Source: Bathymodiolus brooksi (Eukaryota > Mollusca > Bivalvia > Mytilida > Modiolidae). Taken from it: a stretch of DNA of 64,000 nucleotides. Position 1 is the stretch's first letter; each line of letters opens with the position of its first letter. Positions 36,642 through 55,110 of this stretch are shown in pieces. The translations under genes and the position numbers were made by a program. The stretch lies in the NCBI GenBank assembly GCA_963680875.1, contig OY804578.1:24333101-24397100 (forward strand), written 5' to 3'. The notes under the pieces were generated by a model. It was not told the DNA's origin, made no database searches, and saw nothing but the letters and a program-made list of their open reading frames with translations.

Positions 36642-37740
36642 TCTGATATGTCGATTCCTTCCGGAGACAGAACCAACAAGTTTGTAAGAGTGTATCATAA
36701 AGGAGCATATCTGTCATCAGATTTTACCCAATTGCTTATTGATAATTTAATAAAAAATGGAGCAACTTCAGTAACCGGAGATGTTCCTCGTGGATTATAT
36801 TCTGCCTTAGGTAGGAGCCACAGGGTTTCAAGAACTGCCGCTAGATCAGTTTGGCTGAAATATTGCGAAGATGGACGATATGAGTCGCGACCTAAGAAGG
36901 GTGTTGGCGCAGGCAGATAAAGAAAACTCAATGACGGAGATCTGGTTTTTGTTCAGTCTATCTTGATAGAGAAACCGTCAACATCATATAGTGAAATAGC
37001 TGACAAGCTTGAACAGTATTCAGCAACTGGGAGAGTGGCAAAACAGTGCCTGTCTCAATCTGTGCGGAATTACCTTCCTTCTTGAAAATTTTCATTTAAG
37101 AGAATAACTAGAGAAATGGGAGACAAATACAATCAAAACAATATGAACTATTATCAACATTTTGTTAATTATGTTAGCCAGATGGATCCAAGTAAATGTA
37201 AATATTTTGATGAAAGTTGCTTCAACCTTACAACTGCACACAGCAATTATGGACACAGTCTGGTTGGAGAAAAATGTGTGTAAGTTGGAAGATTGGTTGA
37301 CAATCCTAATACCACTCTAAATTTACTGGTATCTGTAAATGGTATTAATGACTTCAATTTTGTAGACGGCGCATCAAACACAGGTCTCCACATTTGTAAA
37401 TTTCTTTTTTGAAGCCGCAAATAGCGTTTCTGAAAATGGATTTCCAGTTCTAGAACCTGGAGACTTGGTAATTGTTGATAATTGTCACATTCATCGTTTT
37501 AATGGGGAAGTACACGGGAGTAATTCTTTAGAGCAGATGGGAGTCGGTTAGATTGTTTTACCCCGATACAGCTCAGAACTGAATATTGCTGATAAATGTT
37601 TTCTGAAAGTGAAAACTGTATTAAAACAGGAGCGATTTCTAAACATTGTAAGGGCAAATCTGAAGGTTGTCATTGGAAAAGAGATCACAATTCATGATTT
37701 GAAAGAATTCTGTGTTGCAACGGGATGTTTAAATGTGTAG
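36642..37740 (+). pseudogene. DDE_3 (IS630/Tc1-type) transposase, pseudogene
   Basis: Begins after an acceptor (gattcatgtttttcag, ending 36641). A paired-box/HTH-like N-terminus: SIPSGDRTNKFVRVYHKGAY, GLYSALGRSHRVSRTAARSV. Then a stop at 36918-36920, EKPSTSYSEIADKLEQYSA, a stop (after NYLPS), and the DDE_3 core: KYFDESCFNLTTAHSNYGHS (first Asp), a stop, LNLLVSVNGINDFNFVDGAS, a frame change, LEPGDLVIVDNCHIHRFNG (second Asp), a stop, LPRYSSELNIADKCFLKVK (the third acidic position is Asp in place of the usual Glu). Ends at TAG 37738-37740. Such enzymes move Tc1/mariner-superfamily elements. Four stops and a frameshift show a dead copy. Confidence 0.82.
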
Positions 37741-38095
37741 TGAATATTATGTGTACGGACATCGGTCAGGAGACCTATTCGTATTAAAGGTGATGATTTA
37801 TTTACTGTCCCTGCATGAAATTATGTTTTATTTCACAATTACATCTTGATATTAGATAAAACATTTAATATCGATCATTTGGTTTGTTTAATTTCGTACA
37901 CGTTTCATTGTTTACTATTTCTTAGTCCATTCATCGAACTCGGGAGGTGTGCGTGTTAAACATGATTTGATTGGATGTTTGTACATGTTCAGTGTGACGT
38001 GGTCCGATTGGTTTTTTCATCGTGACGTACGATGTTTGTTTGAAGTGGGAATTTCCAAGGTCATGTTTACGCAGGTCGGTTTACTCCGCCATGCA
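37741..38095. other. no gene recognised
   Basis: Unique-looking sequence leading into the 49-bp array. Confidence 0.4.
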
Positions 38096-38097
38096 TT

Positions 38098-38995
38098 GTT
38101 CATAGGTATCACCTATCGACTTTATTATTTATTCTCATTAAACCATATACATAGGTATTACCTATCGACTTTATTATTTATTTTCATTAAACCATATACA
38201 TAGGTATTACCTATCGACTTTATTATTTACTCTCATTAAACCATATACATAGGTATCACCTATCGACTTTATTATTTATTCTCACTAAACCATATACATA
38301 GGTATTACCTATCGACTTTATTATTTATTCTCACTAAACCATATACATAGGTATTACCTATGGACTTTATTATTTATTGTCACTAAACCATATACATAGG
38401 TATCACCTATCGACGTTATTATTTATTCTCACTAAACCATATACATAGGTATTACCTATGGACTTTATTATTTATTGTCACTAAGCCATATACATAGGTA
38501 TCACCTATCGACTTTATTATTTATTCTCATTAAACCATATACATAGGTATTACCTATCGACTTTATTATTTATTCTCATTAAACCATATACATAGGTATT
38601 ACCTATCGACTTTATTATTTATGACTTTATTATTTATTTTCATTAAACCATATACATAGGTATTACCTATCGACTTTATTATTTATTCTCATTAAACCAT
38701 ATACATAGGTATTACCTATCGACTTTATTATTTATTCTCATTAAACCATATACATAGGTATCACCTATCGACTTTATTATTTATTCTCATTAAACCATAT
38801 ACATAGGTATCACCTATCGACTTTATTATTTATTCTCATTAAACCATATACATAGGTATTACCTATCGACTTTATTATTTACTCTCATTAAACCATATAC
38901 ATAGGTATTACCTATCGACTTTATTATTTATTCTCATTAAACCATACATATGTATTGCAGATCGACTTTATTATTTATTCTCATTAAACCATATA
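38098..38995. repeat. 49-bp minisatellite with an internal palindrome, about 18 units
   Basis: Units contain cgactttattatttattctc, then attaaaccatatacatagg and tattacctat. Each unit carries ataggtattacctat, a 15-base near-palindrome. One junction near 38610-38635 is partially duplicated. A single isolated copy of the core sits at about 39127-39152. Confidence 0.95.
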
Positions 38996-39580
38996 GAAAT
39001 TAGAAAAGATAGTATATCTTAATACAGTTATGTCATAAAATTGTTATTTATGTTGTTAATTTAGTATATATGGGTCTTTACCAATTATTGTAAATGCGTT
39101 TGTGCCAATAAGATATTGTCTATTGTCATATACGTAGGTATTACCTATCGACTGTAATGAACACGTTTAAGTGCATTGTGCAATCTATTACTTTTTTGTG
39201 GAAATTTTCAACTTGCATGTGTTAAAATAGTGGAGTGAAATTATACTTGATGGTAGAACAATGATTTAGGAGTAAATATGGACAGTGATAACTACATGTG
39301 TACATGCTTTCACTTTACATAATAAGTTAAATTGAAAAACACGAACATGTGAGTATATATTCTTATTGTTAACCTTTATGCTATATATAGAATACACGTA
39401 CCTATATGGTGCAATTTCTTAAAATTTAAAAATTAAAGTCCCTGTGTACAATACCAGTATCCCTTTTACTTCGATCAAAGGATACAATCATATATTTGGT
39501 GTACACTTCGATCTTCCCCCTTTTCTTTAACGTTGCGTGATACCTCGATATAATAATAAAAATAGATCTCTTGACTTACC
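38996..39580. other. no gene recognised
   Basis: AT-rich sequence with the lone core of the 49-bp repeat near 39130. Confidence 0.4.
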
Positions 39581-39582
39581 TC

Positions 39583-39909
39583 ACAGGCACTCGAATTCCG
39601 GACCCCCTTTTTCCTCATTTGGTCCCTCCCGCGATTATGGTATGGATCTTTGTCTGGAAGTATATCTTTGAGACATTTCTCCATATTTTACAACATTTCG
39701 TGTTACAACTCTCTTGTTCTACTAATTTTGTTTCTAGGTCCAGCTGCAATTTTACTGGAAACAAAAGTTAGTAGAACGAGAGAGTTGTAACACGAAATGT
39801 TGTAAAATATGGAGAAATGGCTCAAAGATATACTTCCAGACAAAGATCCATACCATAATCGCGGGAGGGACCAAATGAGGAAAAAGGGGGTCCGGAATTC
39901 GAGTGCTTG
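39583..39909. repeat. long inverted duplication of an exon-like segment
   Basis: Two arms of about 150 bases (39587-39736 and 39757-39906) are inverted copies with only three or four differences, separated by about 20 bases around gtccagctgcaattttac. Read outward, each arm encodes MEKCLKDILPDKDPYHNRGR (Cys is Trp in the right arm) followed by DQMRKKGVRNSSA. The left arm, read on the minus strand, ends in a donor-like CTGTGAG|GTAAGT. The right arm continues open into 40118 in another frame. The protein is not recognised. Confidence 0.9.
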
Positions 39910-40118
39910 TGGAGTTACTTCCCTCTTTTTCGCTGCATGATACAGTGGCTACCACCCCTACTACCGACAAAAGCAAAGTAACTACTGACAATCCTTTTAT
40001 CCAAATTGAAATTCTACATACTGAAAAACGAAAATCCACCTTCTTCAACGAATACCAAGAATCATACGAAATTATCTACAATGTTAAACGTTGTTTTAGA
40101 TATAAGATGTTGTTTTAA
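39903..40118 (+). CDS. possible continuation ORF beside the inverted duplication
   Basis: 71 codons: after a short hydrophobic start it is hydrophilic and Thr/Lys-rich (TVATTPTTDKSKVTTDNPF), and ends in TAA. It is protein-like but short, with no homology recognised. It may be an exon joined to the right arm, or chance. Confidence 0.2.
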   Translation: MLVELLPSFSLHDTVATTPTTDKSKVTTDNPFIQIEILHTEKRKSTFFNEYQESYEIIYNVKRCFRYKMLF

Positions 40119-40865
40119 TGACTATGATGTTCTATTAATATTTTTAAAAGAAAAAAATAACTAAAATTACACGGTGCAACTAATGTATTCAGTGTTATTC
40201 GGATAAATCTCTATTTATAGTTTCCTATTTCCCAAATATTTATATTTGGAAAGTGGGAAAACCTATGATACTGGAAATTTCATCGTCGTTCTGATGTAAA
40301 CTGGTAAGATGTTTTATTAATTATATTAGAATTTAACTCGTAAAACAAAGCAAAAGCATTTTTCAGTCATAAAATAATTTGTGTCATCATATTTCATTTT
40401 ATCTCTCAATGTAAAAACTTCTGAGTAATTATTAAGAGTTTCTTGCTTCAGTAGATCACAATAGATTGCACTCCAATTTGTAGGGTTCAATATGAGTATA
40501 GTTAATTTCAACAGACGGGATGTATATCTTTTTCATTGAAATTAAATCTTTCAAAAATATTTTGGAAGTGTTTTTACCCTAGGAAAAACAACGATACGTA
40601 CACATGTATTAAGTAACTTCTGTAAACAGTTGTATATATTTTGTATTATATGTTTTTGTACTACATTAAAACGATACATATCTATTTGAAGATGGAGAAA
40701 GAATAACAATACATAAACATATAAAATACAATAGTAACTGGAATCAAAGATTGTAGTACCACAAAAACAGACAACTAAATATAGCTGATGAAAATTGAAA
40801 TACATAATCAATAGACCAGAAATTATCAATAAAGCAACACGAGGTTCTCCTCCCACGGGCATAGG
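40119..40865. other. no gene recognised
   Basis: AT-rich; the short minus-strand frames have no protein-like features. Confidence 0.4.
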
Positions 40866-41035
40866 TAGCCTTTGCCGATTTAAGACTTTCTCTTTAGGCT
40901 CTTTGGTTTACTTCCACCCACAAAGTGTTTTAAATTATATTGTTTTTCTATATTTTGACTTTGACTATAACTGATGAAGGTTATCACCGAACCGCATCGA
41001 GCCCACGAAATTAGATATCACGTTTCAATTATTAC
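40866..41035 (+). repeat. dispersed repeat with 'ctgatgaaggttat...cgcactaaa...gatatc' core
   Basis: The order ctttgccgatttaagac, ttaggctctttggttta, tttgactttgactataactg, atgaaggttatcacc, cacgaaattagatatcacg matches copies at 52880-52980, 53320-53375 and 53505-53845 (plus) and, inverted, at 41380-41480 and 41885-42385. Unclassified interspersed element of about 250 bases. Confidence 0.7.
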
Positions 41036-41377
41036 CTATGAAAGCTTCGTCAATTTCACTTCAAGTGTATACAAAATATATTTTAGGTCGTCGCTCAGTC
41101 AACAAGGAAGTGTAAGTAATAGGGTGTGTAAAAGCTATTTATCTTTGTATAATAATGTTGATAATCATAACACATTACCTGTAACACACATTTAAAATCA
41201 AGGGTTTTTACCGTTATTCAATACAATACGAATCTTAGTGTATCTCTAAGGACACGAACACCGTGTTGAAAGTGTCCATTTCCGTTTCGCTTTGTTTAGA
41301 ATCTGTGTAAATATATTACTAATTAATTACAGCAGCTGTATATTACTAGTTTAGCATTCACTTTCATAGCCATAAAA

Positions 41378-41480
41378 ACGTAGATATCAAATATAGTGCG
41401 CTCTACGCGTTTTTGAAATGACCTTCATCAGGTACGTTCAAAACGAAAGGGCCTAAGCAGGATATCCAAAGTCGGCTGAG
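41378..41480 (-). repeat. dispersed repeat, inverted copy
   Basis: aacgtagatatcaaatatag, tgcgctctacgcgtttttga and gaccttcatcaggtacgttc, followed by ggcctaagcaggatatcc. Same family as 40866-41035, reverse orientation. Confidence 0.7.
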
Positions 41481-41884
41481 GTTACCTATATTTGTTAAAG
41501 AAAAAAAACAAACAAGAAGAGTACATTACAAAACATACACAGAGACTTATACTATTTCTGTTTCCGGAATAATCTACATCAGGTACGCTCACGACACGTT
41601 TCTGTTTGTTTTACCCTTTGTTTTTGTAGTATTGTACGTTGTGTTTCATTCTGGCTATCTGTTAACTCGAAAATCTCTTCGGATCTCTCCAAGTTCATCT
41701 GGTACCGGTATAATCAAACCTGGATCAATTATTGATATATGAGTTTTTGACATATTTGTCTTGTTTGGTGAACTAACTGTTTCAACAGACGATCGGTTTT
41801 CCAATATTAATTAAGCTCCACTACCTCTTATTTGTTTCAATGCTCTCATGGGGCAGACTTCCTTCAAGAATAAATAAATAAAAT

Positions 41885-42385
41885 TAACACAATGAAAACG
41901 TAGATATCAAGTTTTGTGTGGGCGACGCGTTTCTGGAATAATCTTCATCAGGTACGCTCAAAGCTAAAAGATTGGAATAATCTTCATCAGGTATGCTCAA
42001 AGTTAAAAGATTGGAATAATCTTCATCAGGTACGCTCAAAGTTAAAAGATTGGAATAATCTTCATCAGGTACGCTCAAAGTTAAAAGATTGGAATAATCT
42101 TCATCAGGTACGCTCAAAGTTAAAAGATTGGAATAATCTTCATCAGGTACGCTCAAAGCTAAAAGATTGGAATAATCTTCATCAGGTACACTCAAAGTTA
42201 ATAGATTGGAATAATCTTCATCAGGTACGCTCAAAGTTAAAAGATTGGAATAATCTTCATCAGGTACGCTCAAAGTTAAAAGATTGGAATAATCTTCATC
42301 AGGTACACTCAAAGTTAATAGATTGGAATAATCTTCATCAGGTACGGTCAAAGTTAAAAGATTGGAATAATCTTCATCAGGTTGT
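41885..42385 (-). repeat. 39-bp minisatellite grown from the dispersed repeat, about 11 units
   Basis: The left edge is an ordinary inverted copy (cgtagatatcaag ... gacgcgtttctggaataatc), which then repeats ttggaataatcttcatcagg with tacgctcaaagttaaaaga. Units are 13 codons long, so both strands are open for about 155 codons (DWNNLHQVRSKLK / VPDEDYSNLLTLS). Not a gene. Confidence 0.95.
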
Positions 42386-42427
42386 GAAATAAAAAGAAAA
42401 TATAACCATACGCGAAAACGGTTAGTA

Positions 42428-42881
42428 TATTACTATCACGGTGGGGAAAATTTGTAATGGCAAAATTGAAATCGTCTGCTTTGTCATAAAGGCTGGTAGA
42501 AATTTGACCATTGTTGTCAAAGTTGAGGTAAATATGTCAAGAAATGCGACAGATAAAACTGTTGCTATTTTTCTTTATCTCAAGTTCTTTATGTTATATT
42601 AATGGAATCCAGTTAGCAAACTTTAGGTTATTAATTGACAGAACATCATCAATATACCTGAAAGTGAAATTAAAGGCTTTAGCTTCTGTAAATCTTCTTT
42701 TTTTTTGCCTTTCATTATAACAGTAATAGTTAGCCAGGTAGAAGTAAATAGCTGCGATTACTGTTACGAATCTATATTTAGACTGAATTTTGCTACATAT
42801 ACATTTTGCAATTTCTTTAAATTTCTTAACATTGATGCAATTCAATAGCCCGTTTTCATAACTGTAGATATCAAATTTCAC
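42428..42881 (-). pseudogene. Penelope-like element reverse transcriptase fragment
   Basis: The minus-strand frame 42881-42594 ends in NFTFRYIDDVLSINNLKFAN, with the YIDD catalytic motif of Penelope-like RTs. After a frame change the adjoining sequence reads IYLNFDNNGQISTSLYDKAD then DFNFAITNFPHRDSNI, which is the next conserved part of that family. About 150 codons of a roughly 800-codon protein remain; the GIY-YIG endonuclease is absent. Confidence 0.75.
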
Positions 42882-43110
42882 ATTTTCGACCTACATTTGA
42901 CTTTAATATTTAAATGATGAGATGAGATCTATATTTAGAACAGTCGTTATACTGTCTCGTTAACAACAGATATATATGTATCAGAAGTTATTTCCCAGGG
43001 AAATTCATTGGGGGTAATTTTTAGTGCTTCATTTTAATTCTGAATTCTTTATTTGTAATTAAAACCCGCCACTGTTTATTGAAGTGCCTGTACCAAGCCA
43101 GGAACGTAAG

Positions 43111-43180
43111 TCATGTATATGTGTGTTAGGGGTCATGTATATGTGTGTTAGGGGTCATGTATATCTGTGTTAGGGGTATA
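43111..43180 (+). repeat. 22-bp repeat, three copies
   Basis: atgtatatgtgtgttagggg with tc, three times in tandem. Confidence 0.9.
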
Positions 43181-43444
43181 CATTTTGCCTCTGTTGCTAA
43201 GATTTTTCTGTAAGATTTTAGAACGGTATTTTTTTCTTCATTATATTAATTCTTTATTCTAAGTTCATCATCCGTATTTCTAAACTCGGCACCCTTTATC
43301 ATTATTATTTCTTTCCTAATTGTAACTTTTTCTATCATGATTCCAAAGCCTTAAGTGCTAGCCTATAAGTGTTTATGGTCAATTCCTCCGTGAACATTAT
43401 TAATTCATAATGTTTATTGTAAATTATCCCAGTTTTAAGGGGTT

Positions 43445-43640
43445 TGTGTTGTTTAACTCTATTTATCTGTGCCGTGTTTTGTAGATCATTGTTTGTCCAT
43501 TTGTCCATTTGATGTTGGCCATTGTATTATCTGTCCTTCGATTTAGGTCATCTTATTACCCATTTGATGTTGGCCGTTGTATTATCTGGCCTTCGATTTC
43601 ATCTTATTACCCATTTGGTATCCTCAATGTTTTCCTGTTT
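43445..43640 (+). repeat. dispersed repeat of the 'cttcaaac' family with internal duplication
   Basis: ccgtgttttgtagatcattg, then a duplicated piece (atttgatgttggcc with ttgtattatctg twice), then catttggtatcctcaatg. Confidence 0.65.
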
Positions 43641-43663
43641 TTGCTACAAATATAGAATTACAA

Positions 43664-44290
43664 AAAAGTGAGTGATTGTTGTTTAACGTCAACTCAGCAA
43701 TTTTTCAGCTATATCATGGCGGGAACAAGTTAATTGTCAATGCAATGATGACGAGGTCCGCTCTGTCCTAGAACAACACGCTAAGCTGGATTTTTATTAC
43801 AATTTAAGAAGAAAGACTATATCATTATGATGGAACAGTAAAGATGAAACGTTGCACAATTGAGATTTTTTTTTATTAAACAATGGTTTATATGTAAGAC
43901 CTTTCACATATTTATGCAGACGAATTTTCAAAAGTTGGTAAACAAATTTTCTTTTTCAGCTATATCATGGCGAGAATAAATTAATTTTCAATGAGATGAT
44001 GATAGAGTCCACTTTGTACTAGACCAACACTCTTAGTTGGATTTGTATAGTGCTAACTGACTGAAACAACAGTCCGCGGATAGACATGTCGCCCAACTCT
44101 GACACATTATCCTGCTTCTGAACCAACAAGTCTTTGCTCTTTCTCCTCAACGCTACGTGCTTAGCGGAGATGCAACGATTACCAATTTTATAGTACATGT
44201 ATTTGGTTTGACCGATCGGGGCTCGAACCCACGATCTACCGTATTCGAGTCGAGCACGCTAACAATTATGCCATCAATGCGGTTACGAGT
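43664..44290 (-). mobile_element. two SINE pieces in the same (minus) orientation
   Basis: 44290 to about 43955: tRNA-like head with B box (cggggctcgaaccc on the plus strand, near 44217), body with gctacgtgcttagc and a truncated tail at tcagctatatcatggcgaga. 43810 to 43664: a second 3' half (ctatatcatggcgggaacaa) with a complete tail (plus strand gtgagtgattgttgtttaac). The two tails are about 70% alike, so these are separate copies or a duplication of one. Confidence 0.7.
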
Positions 44291-44754
44291 AGTTGGATAT
44301 TCAGGCAATCAAAATACGGAACAATAGATTTCGACATATTGCTGATATTTAAATTTACGATGCTGTATATTAAATGTATTAAAATGTAGGTAATTCAATA
44401 CATTGTGAATTATTTGAGTATGTTGTCTTATTTTTCATTCTCTAAATTTGACAATATTTACCCATGTTTTTATATTGTCTCCTTATGATTTCTCTCTTAT
44501 TCTGAATATATTTTATGCAACCAAACCTCTCAGGAAATGATGCGGCCATGCAAGTGCTTTCCGCATGAGAGTAAAATGACAATCCTCACATATAACCGGC
44601 CGAACACTCAGCAATGTTATTATAAAGAACGGTATAATCCTGAACATAATATAAAATATATTTAATCCTCGAGACACATACGTTGTCATATTTATATTAT
44701 CATCATTAAAATATTAAATAGTATCCAAGGCAACCAGAAGACATAATACGGATG

Positions 44755-45000
44755 GATATAGAGTTTGAAGATACCAAAGGGATAACCAGAAGCTGTAACC
44801 AGGACAGACAATGCAATGACCAAAAGACAAAGGACAATATAATGGACAAAAAATTCCTCAATGTCGGAACATTTCCAAATTCCAATAGAATTTTTTTTTA
44901 TAGAAAAAGACCAAATCATTACCATTAATACGCAAATATATGAGGGCTGTCTTTCCTGGCTTGGCACAGGAACTTCAATAAAAATAGCGGGGTTAAACTA
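44755..45000 (-). repeat. dispersed repeat, long inverted copy
   Basis: gtttgaagataccaaaggga, gacagacaatgcaatgacca, then tttcctggcttggcacagga and aatagcggggttaaac. Links the two blocks seen separately elsewhere, so both belong to one element. Confidence 0.65.
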
Positions 45001-45054
45001 GTTTTATAACCCTAAACTACCCCTGTTAGTAAAATGATGCAGTTATGCAAGTGT

Positions 45055-45951
45055 TTTCTAGATATGAACATATAACCAGACGAAGAGCGTTATTATATAG
45101 AACGCTATAATCTAGAACATCATACATAGGACACGAGGAAATGACAGAACGCTATTATCTAGGACATCATTCATAGCACACGAGGAAAGGATAGAACGCT
45201 ATGATCTAGAACATCATACATAGCACACGAGGAAAGGATAGAACGCTATAATCTAGAACATCATACATAGCACACGAGGAAAGAATAGAACGCTATAATC
45301 TAGAACATCATACATAGCACACGAGGAAAGGATAGAACGCTATAAACTAGAACATCAGACATAGCACACGAGGAAAGGATAGAACGCTATAACATAGAAC
45401 ATCATACATAGCACACGAGGAAAGGATAGAACGCTATAAACTAGAACATCATACATAGCACACGAGGAAAGGATAGAACGCTATAACATAGAACATCATA
45501 CATAACACACGAGGAAAGGATAGAACGCTATAATCTAGAACATCATACATAGCACGCGAGGAAAGGATAGAACGCTATAACATAGAACATCATACATAGC
45601 ACACGAGGAAAGGATAGAACGCTATAATCTAGAACATCATACATAGCACACGATGAAAGAATAGAACGCTATAATCTAGAACATCATACATAGCACACGA
45701 GGAAAGGATAGAACGCTATAAACTAGAACATCAGACATAGCACACGAGGAAAGGATAGAACGCTATAACATAGAACATCATACATAGCACACGAGGAAAG
45801 GATAGAACGCTATAAACTAGAACATCATACATAGCACACGAGGAAAGGATAGAACGCTATAACATAGAACATCATACATAACACACGAGGAAAGGATAGA
45901 ACGCTATAATCTAGAACATCATACATAGCACACGAGGAAAGGATAGAACGC
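45055..45951. repeat. 47-bp minisatellite, left part (about 19 units)
   Basis: Units contain ggatagaacgctataatcta, gaacatcatacatagcacac and gaggaaa. The aacata/aactag variants alternate and a block of units (45280-45520) recurs (45640-45900), so there is higher-order duplication. The array continues after the inserted element at 46749. Confidence 0.95.
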
Positions 45952-46748
45952 CAGAGCTCCAGATAATTTTCAAGACCAAAGGGTAATTACCCCCTACTTT
46001 TGAAAATGATGCGTATTTGCATATTTCCTTTGCACTATTGTACTCTCTACTTCAGAAAAGATTGCTTACATGTACACTTTTAAAATTATGTTTGACACAA
46101 GTGTTATTCAATAAACCCAGGATGCAAGTGAAATGTAAATCTCTGTTTAATTTGACACGATTGTGTCATGTTTATTAATCAAATGTTGTAAATATTTTGT
46201 TTTTTGCTCGTCGACTTCGGCAGTTTTCACAGCCGTGTTGATAATGTCATCAATGATTCCTTAACTATACTGTCACTAGACACAGATGAAACTGTCAGGA
46301 ACTTAAGTATATAATTTTCCGTAGCGCGCTTATTCATGTTCTTGCTCATTTTCAACGAACAACGTGTTCCCAAATTTACTTTCGTTTTACTTCTTACTTA
46401 TTATGTAAACTGCATTTATTTGTAATATTGACGCGATTGGATGATTTATCGTAAACATCCAATCAGATCTTTTTTGACATCGATGCTTAGAAAGGCAAGC
46501 ATTCTGTACCCCTCGGATATATACGCTCTCTCCTTCGAAAAGTATAAAAGGAAGTAATTATGGGGAATTTCTCAAAGACAAAAATGTATTGTTATGTACA
46601 CGACTGTACAAGTACGCTCCGAATTTGGAAAGTTTGCTTACACAGCAATATGTATGCGTAATGTGTACACTCTGATCTGATAATACATGCGTTTTTACTC
46701 GTTTTCATAGCGTAAAAAACGCAAATACGCAGCTTATCTGGAGCTCTG
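45952..46748. mobile_element. 797-bp non-autonomous DNA transposon inserted in the 47-bp array
   Basis: Ends are exact inverted copies: CAGAGCTCCAGATAA at the left, TTATCTGGAGCTCTG at the right. Flanked by gaacgc at 45946-45951 and 46749-46754, a six-base target duplication taken from the repeat unit (if the end is taken one base further out, aacg is also consistent). No transposase inside. The superfamily is not decided. Confidence 0.9.
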
Positions 46749-47310
46749 GAACGCTATAATCTAGAACATCATACATAGCACACGAGGAAAGGATAGAACG
46801 CTATAATCTAGATCATCATACATAGCACACGAGGAAAGGATAGAACACTATAATCTAGAACATCATACATAGCACACGAGGAAAGGATAGAACGCTATAA
46901 TCTAGATCATCATATATAGCACACGAGGAAAGAATAGAACCTATAATCTAGATCATCATACATAGCACACGAGGAAAGGATAGAACGCTATAATCTAGAA
47001 CATCATACATAGCACACGAGGAAAGGATAGAGCGTTATCATCTAGAACATCATACATAGCACACGAGGAAAGGATAGAACGTTATCATCTAGAACATCAT
47101 CCATAGCACACGAGGAAAGGATAGAACGCTATAATCTAGAACATCATACATAGCACACGAGGAAAGGATAGAACGCTATAATCTAGAACATCGTACATAG
47201 CACACGAGGAAAGGATAGAACGCTATAATCTAGAACATCATACATAGCACACGAGGAAAGGATAGAACGCTATAATCTAGAACATCATACATAGCACACG
47301 AGGAAAGGAC
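46749..47310. repeat. 47-bp minisatellite, right part (about 12 units)
   Basis: Resumes the same 47-bp unit directly after the insertion; units here mostly have taatctagaacatc or taatctagatcatc. Confidence 0.95.
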
Positions 47311-47844
47311 GGAATTGTGATTACGACAAATAATAATCAACTTTGAACCAAATCTTTTGTCAATACCATTGTTTGTCATCTGCATGTAAGCTATATAATA
47401 CCTTTTCAAGAAGTAAAAGTGAAAACAATGACTGTGCTTCAGCATTTATATCATATAATGTCAAAGTCTCACAGAATGAGCATGGAAAAGTCATTACAAT
47501 ACTACTTTACAATGTCCTGTGAAACAAATTGATAATCCATGTTTTATTTGTAATTTTAGAGTATCATCATTTTTCATGTGACTTCGTATTAGCCAGGAAT
47601 GTCTACAAAAGTGGAAGAAAATGATGGGATGATTTTTCTGTCATTATGTCCTTTTTGGTAAACAGTGAGTCAAAGGTGGATAATTTCGCTTTCACGGTGG
47701 GCTAATTGAATTTCTTATTTTAAGTGGGAGACAGCTAGTCTAAAACTCTGCATGTCTTAACGATAATTAGAGATATGAATTCTACTATACTACAGAATAT
47801 GGAGTCACTTAAAGAAGGAAAGTTGTGAATGAGAACTAACTAAT
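47311..47844 (+). promoter_or_regulatory. upstream region of the four-exon gene
   Basis: Between the 47-bp array and the start codon at 47845. An in-frame TGA lies 12 bases before the ATG. No TATA box or other element is clear enough to call. Confidence 0.35.
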
Positions 47845-54732
<6,888 letters not shown>

Positions 54733-55106
54733 GATGAGGACTTCAATTTTGAACAATTATTGTTTTATTCCAGAGATTGATGTTATTAATATATTATTTG
54801 AATTATAAAATTTTACACAATCAGAATGTCATCAAAGATACTGGCTGATGGTAAAAAACTTGCATTCGATTGATTGAGACAAGGCCAAGAATGAACTGAG
54901 GCCAAAGACAAGACACACACTATAAAAGACATAACATATACAATTTTGAACAACACTGAAAACTAAAAATTTAATTACTTTAACCTCTATAAAAACCAGA
55001 GGTGAAATCAGGTGCCCAATTGCTAATACTATGGTAAAACACTCTAAAAAGGCCAAACTAAATATTATGCACATGACCGTGAATTTTTTTGTTTTTTTTT
55101 TCCGGA
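54733..55106. other. 3' UTR and intergenic sequence
   Basis: AT-rich. No further exon or repeat recognised before the 4-kb element. Confidence 0.4.
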
Positions 55107-55110
55107 CCGG

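Noticed and set aside
41884..42392. 155-codon frames on both strands (VPDEDYSNLLTLS / DWNNLHQVRSKLK)
   Set aside because: 13-codon translation of a 39-bp minisatellite grown from a non-coding dispersed repeat.
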